A stretch of DNA of 64,000 nucleotides from Schaalia sp. ORNL0103. Its GTDB lineage: Bacteria; Actinomycetota; Actinomycetes; Actinomycetales; Actinomycetaceae. Both the position numbers and the translations under genes were made by a program. Every line of letters starts with the position of its first letter. The first letter of the stretch is position 1. Location: assembly GCF_019429565.1 (NCBI RefSeq), contig NZ_JAHXSA010000003.1, positions 62,001 through 126,000 of the forward strand. Direction: 5' to 3'. Positions 61,590 to 64,000 of the stretch are shown here, one piece after another. Below the pieces are notes generated by a model, which saw only the letters and a list, made by a program, of their open reading frames with translations, was not told the DNA's origin and ran no database searches.

Positions 61590-63566
61590 ATGACCACCTT
61601 CATTTCCCCGCAGGCTCTCTCCGTCTATGAGACGGTCGCGCCCACTGGAGTCGCCGCCTACGCGTGGCTGCTCATCCTCATCCCGCTGGCCAGCGCAGGC
61701 CTGCTCCTGCTGCTGGGCCGCGCCTCGGACAAGTGGGGCCACCTGCTGGCGACCCTCGCGTCCTGGTCGACCTTCGTGGTCGGCGCTCTGATCGCCGCCC
61801 AGATGTGGAACGCTCCTGTGGACGCGCAGCGCTTCGGCCAGACGCTGTTCACCTGGATCCCCGCCGGTGACTTCACCGTCGATTTCGGTCTCCTCGTGGA
61901 CCCGCTGTCGATCACGTTCGTCATCCTGGTGACCTTCGTCGGTTCGCTCATCCACGTGTACGCGATCGCCTACATGGAGCACGATGCGGCCCGCCGCCGC
62001 TTCTTCGCCTACCTGAACTTCTTCATCGCGGCGATGCTGACCCTGGTCCTCGCGGACTCCTACGCCGGCCTGTTCGCCGGTTGGGAAGGCGTGGGCCTGG
62101 CGTCCTACCTGCTGATCGGCTTCTGGAACCACGTGCCCGCCTACGCGGTCGCCGCCAAGAAGGCGTTCGTCATGAACCGTGTCGGCGACATGGGCATGCT
62201 GATCGCCATGATGGCGATGGTCGCCTCCTTCCACTCGGTGTCCTTCTCCGTCGTCTCTACCCAGGTCGAGTCGATCCCCACGGCGTCCGCGACGGTCATC
62301 GGATTCTTCCTGCTGGTGGCCGCCTGCGGTAAGTCCGCACAGTTCCCGCTGCAGGCGTGGCTGGGCGACGCCATGGCCGGCCCGACTCCCGTCTCCGCGC
62401 TCATTCACGCGGCCACGATGGTCACCGCCGGCGTCTACCTGATCGTCCGTTCCGGCGACGTCTTCTGGGCCGCCCCCATCGCGGCGACCGCCGTCGCCAT
62501 CATCGGTGCGATCACGCTCCTCTTCGGCGCGATCGTCGGTTGCGCGAAGGACGACATGAAGAAGGTCCTCGCTGCCTCCACCATGAGCCAGATCGGCTAC
62601 ATGATGCTGGGCGCGGGCCTGGGCCCCATCGGCTGGGCGTTCTCGATCTTCCACCTCTTCACCCACGGCTTCTTCAAGGCCCTCATGTTCCTCGGAGCCG
62701 GTTCCGTCATGCACGGCATGGGCGACCAGGTGAACATGCGTCGCTTCGGCGCCCTGCGCGGCGCCATGAAGGTTACGTGGCTGACGTTCATGATGGGCTG
62801 GCTTGCCATCCTCGGCGTTCCGCCGTTCTCCGGCTACTGGTCGAAGGACAAGATCATCGAAGCCGCCTTCAGTGCCGATAGCTTCGGCGGCAACATTGCT
62901 CTGTGGGCTGGCTGGGTTTACGGCCCGGTCGCGATGATCGGTGCGGGCGTGACCGCGTTCTACATGTCGCGTCTCTTCTTCATGACGTTCCACGGCAAGG
63001 CCCGCTGGACCACCGAGGCCGAGGGCGCGCCCGTGCACCCGCACGAGTCCGGACCGCTCATGACGATCCCGATGATCATCCTCGCGATCGGTGCGGTCGT
63101 CCTCGGTGGCGCCCTGTCCGTGGGGAACACCTTCACCGAGTGGCTCGTCCCCTCGATCGGTCACGTCATGCACGGTGACCCCGTCCTCAACGAGTACGTC
63201 ATTCAGGGAGCCACCCTCGCCCTCGTCATCCTTGGCGCGGTCATCGCGTGGATGAAGTACGGGCGCGACGAGGTTCCCACCTCCGTCCCCGCAGGCAACG
63301 CCCTGACCGAGGCCGCACGCCGCGACCTCTACCAGGACACCGTCAACGAGACCCTGTTCATGATGCCCGCCAAGGGCCTCGTCACCGTCGCGACCGTCGG
63401 CGATGCGAGCGCCATCGACGGTGCGCTGAACGGCCTCGGCGCCGGCTCTCAGCTGCTCGGACGCATCGTCGGCATCACCCAGAACGGCCTCGTGCGCACG
63501 TACGCCGCCTACATCCTGGGTGGCGTCATCCTCGCCCTGGCCATCGTCCTCGGATTCGGGCTGTAA
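61590..63566 (+). CDS. nuoL: NADH-quinone oxidoreductase subunit L
   Basis: The 658-residue antiporter-like membrane subunit has about 15 helices. Visible signatures are YMEHDAARRRFFAYLNFF, GWEGVGLASYLLIGFW with the key Glu, and GKSAQFPLQAWLGDAMAGPTPVSALIHAATMVTAGVY with the conserved lysine and histidines. KDDMKKVLAASTMSQIGYM follows. GGGAGGA precedes ATG 61590. It pumps protons at the distal end of the membrane arm. Confidence 0.97.
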   Translation: MTTFISPQALSVYETVAPTGVAAYAWLLILIPLASAGLLLLLGRASDKWGHLLATLASWSTFVVGALIAAQMWNAPVDAQRFGQTLFTWIPAGDFTVDFGLLVDPLSITFVILVTFVGSLIHVYAIAYMEHDAARRRFFAYLNFFIAAMLTLVLADSYAGLFAGWEGVGLASYLLIGFWNHVPAYAVAAKKAFVMNRVGDMGMLIAMMAMVASFHSVSFSVVSTQVESIPTASATVIGFFLLVAACGKSAQFPLQAWLGDAMAGPTPVSALIHAATMVTAGVYLIVRSGDVFWAAPIAATAVAIIGAITLLFGAIVGCAKDDMKKVLAASTMSQIGYMMLGAGLGPIGWAFSIFHLFTHGFFKALMFLGAGSVMHGMGDQVNMRRFGALRGAMKVTWLTFMMGWLAILGVPPFSGYWSKDKIIEAAFSADSFGGNIALWAGWVYGPVAMIGAGVTAFYMSRLFFMTFHGKARWTTEAEGAPVHPHESGPLMTIPMIILAIGAVVLGGALSVGNTFTEWLVPSIGHVMHGDPVLNEYVIQGATLALVILGAVIAWMKYGRDEVPTSVPAGNALTEAARRDLYQDTVNETLFMMPAKGLVTVATVGDASAIDGALNGLGAGSQLLGRIVGITQNGLVRTYAAYILGGVILALAIVLGFGL

Positions 63567-63579
63567 GGGGTACACGACA

Positions 63580-64000
63580 ATGGAAAGTGCAATGATTGCT
63601 GCTAACTTCCCGTGGCTGTCCGTCCTCGTGGCCATTCCGGCTGCGGGCGCGGCCCTCCTCGGCTTCGTCTCGCCCCTGAGGCGCGCCGCCGGGCGCGTTA
63701 TCGCCCTGGTGGTCTCCCTCGTTGAGCTCGCGCTCGGCGTGTACGTGGCCGCCTCCGTGTTCGACTGGTCTGCCCCGGCCTCGTATCAGGTGTACGAGTC
63801 CCACCTGTGGATCCCGCAGATCGGCATCACCTGGTCCCTCTCCGTCACGTCCCTGGGCCTCGTCATGATCCTCCTGGCGATCGCCCTCGTGCCGCTCGTG
63901 CTGATTGCGGGTTGGGACGAGGACGACGCCGCGGACCGCGGCGCCTACCCGGCGCTTGTCCTGGCCCTCCAGGCGTTCATGGTCGTCATCTTCGCGGCCT
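63580..64000 (+). CDS. nuoM: NADH-quinone oxidoreductase subunit M, 5' part
   Basis: The reading frame runs from ATG 63580 to the window end without a stop (140 codons). It encodes a first hydrophobic helix and then WIPQIGITWSLSVTSLGLVMILL, the usual early NuoM segment. It follows nuoL by 13 bases. An ATG at 63592 is an alternative start. nuoN should lie beyond the window. Confidence 0.92.
   Translation, partial: MESAMIAANFPWLSVLVAIPAAGAALLGFVSPLRRAAGRVIALVVSLVELALGVYVAASVFDWSAPASYQVYESHLWIPQIGITWSLSVTSLGLVMILLAIALVPLVLIAGWDEDDAADRGAYPALVLALQAFMVVIFAA

Noticed and set aside
61134-63635. Minus-strand open frame of over 800 codons opposite nuoK-nuoM
   Set aside because: It lies wholly opposite conserved complex I genes and is rich in Asp/Gly/His/Arg as expected for an antisense shadow. 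It has no recognisable domain.

Overview
The window is high-GC, densely coded actinobacterial chromosome. It carries a WXG100/EccC/EccB/mycosin type VII secretion (T7SS) locus, a BldC-like regulator, a mini-ribosomal protein of the bS22 type, menaquinone biosynthesis genes and a complete-looking complex I operon. The combination, with leaderless genes and many 1- or 4-base start/stop overlaps, suggests a member of the Actinomycetaceae such as Schaalia or Actinomyces. That placement is inference; no rRNA gene is present to settle it.

Bases 1-18002 hold the T7SS locus: a signal-peptide protein cut by the window edge, eccC, a first eccD, an RDD-FHA protein, two WXG100 genes, a second eccD, eccB, a membrane-anchored mycosin and two secreted mycosin-like proteases. 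A translationally coupled trio follows: a YbaB-like protein, a Gly-rich protein with a regular 15-residue repeat, and a WXG-like protein with a His-rich tail. Bases 18127-30219 are mixed. TrkA/TrkH potassium uptake genes are separated by an AbiEi/DUF559-type gene and 42-bp repeats. Then come a BldC-like HTH protein, bS22, a histidine phosphatase, a PLDc_N-like protein, ribokinase, an MFS transporter and a minus-strand operon of one DUF1023-type hydrolase with three lipoproteins, which resembles a T7SS effector/immunity set.

Bases 30329-50722 contain most menaquinone genes in scattered pieces (menE-menA, menB, menC-menD, menF, menG, menJ). Between them lie an L,D-transpeptidase, an IS30-family element flanked by repeats, a GH13 glucosidase, an HtrA-type protease, a DUF4874/DUF4832-type secreted protein and a lipoprotein. 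Bases 50751-64000 are nuoA-L and the start of nuoM. menJ feeds into nuoA through an 11-codon overlapping ORF, so quinone tailoring and the quinone-reducing complex appear to be co-expressed.

The most unusual items are: two EccD paralogues in one T7SS locus; the 12-unit, 15-residue repeat protein; the hydrolase with three lipoproteins; two 103/104-bp palindromic elements with compensatory changes on either side of the IS30 copy; and two intergenic 42-bp tandem-repeat loci sharing a core. No tRNA, rRNA or CRISPR array was recognised.
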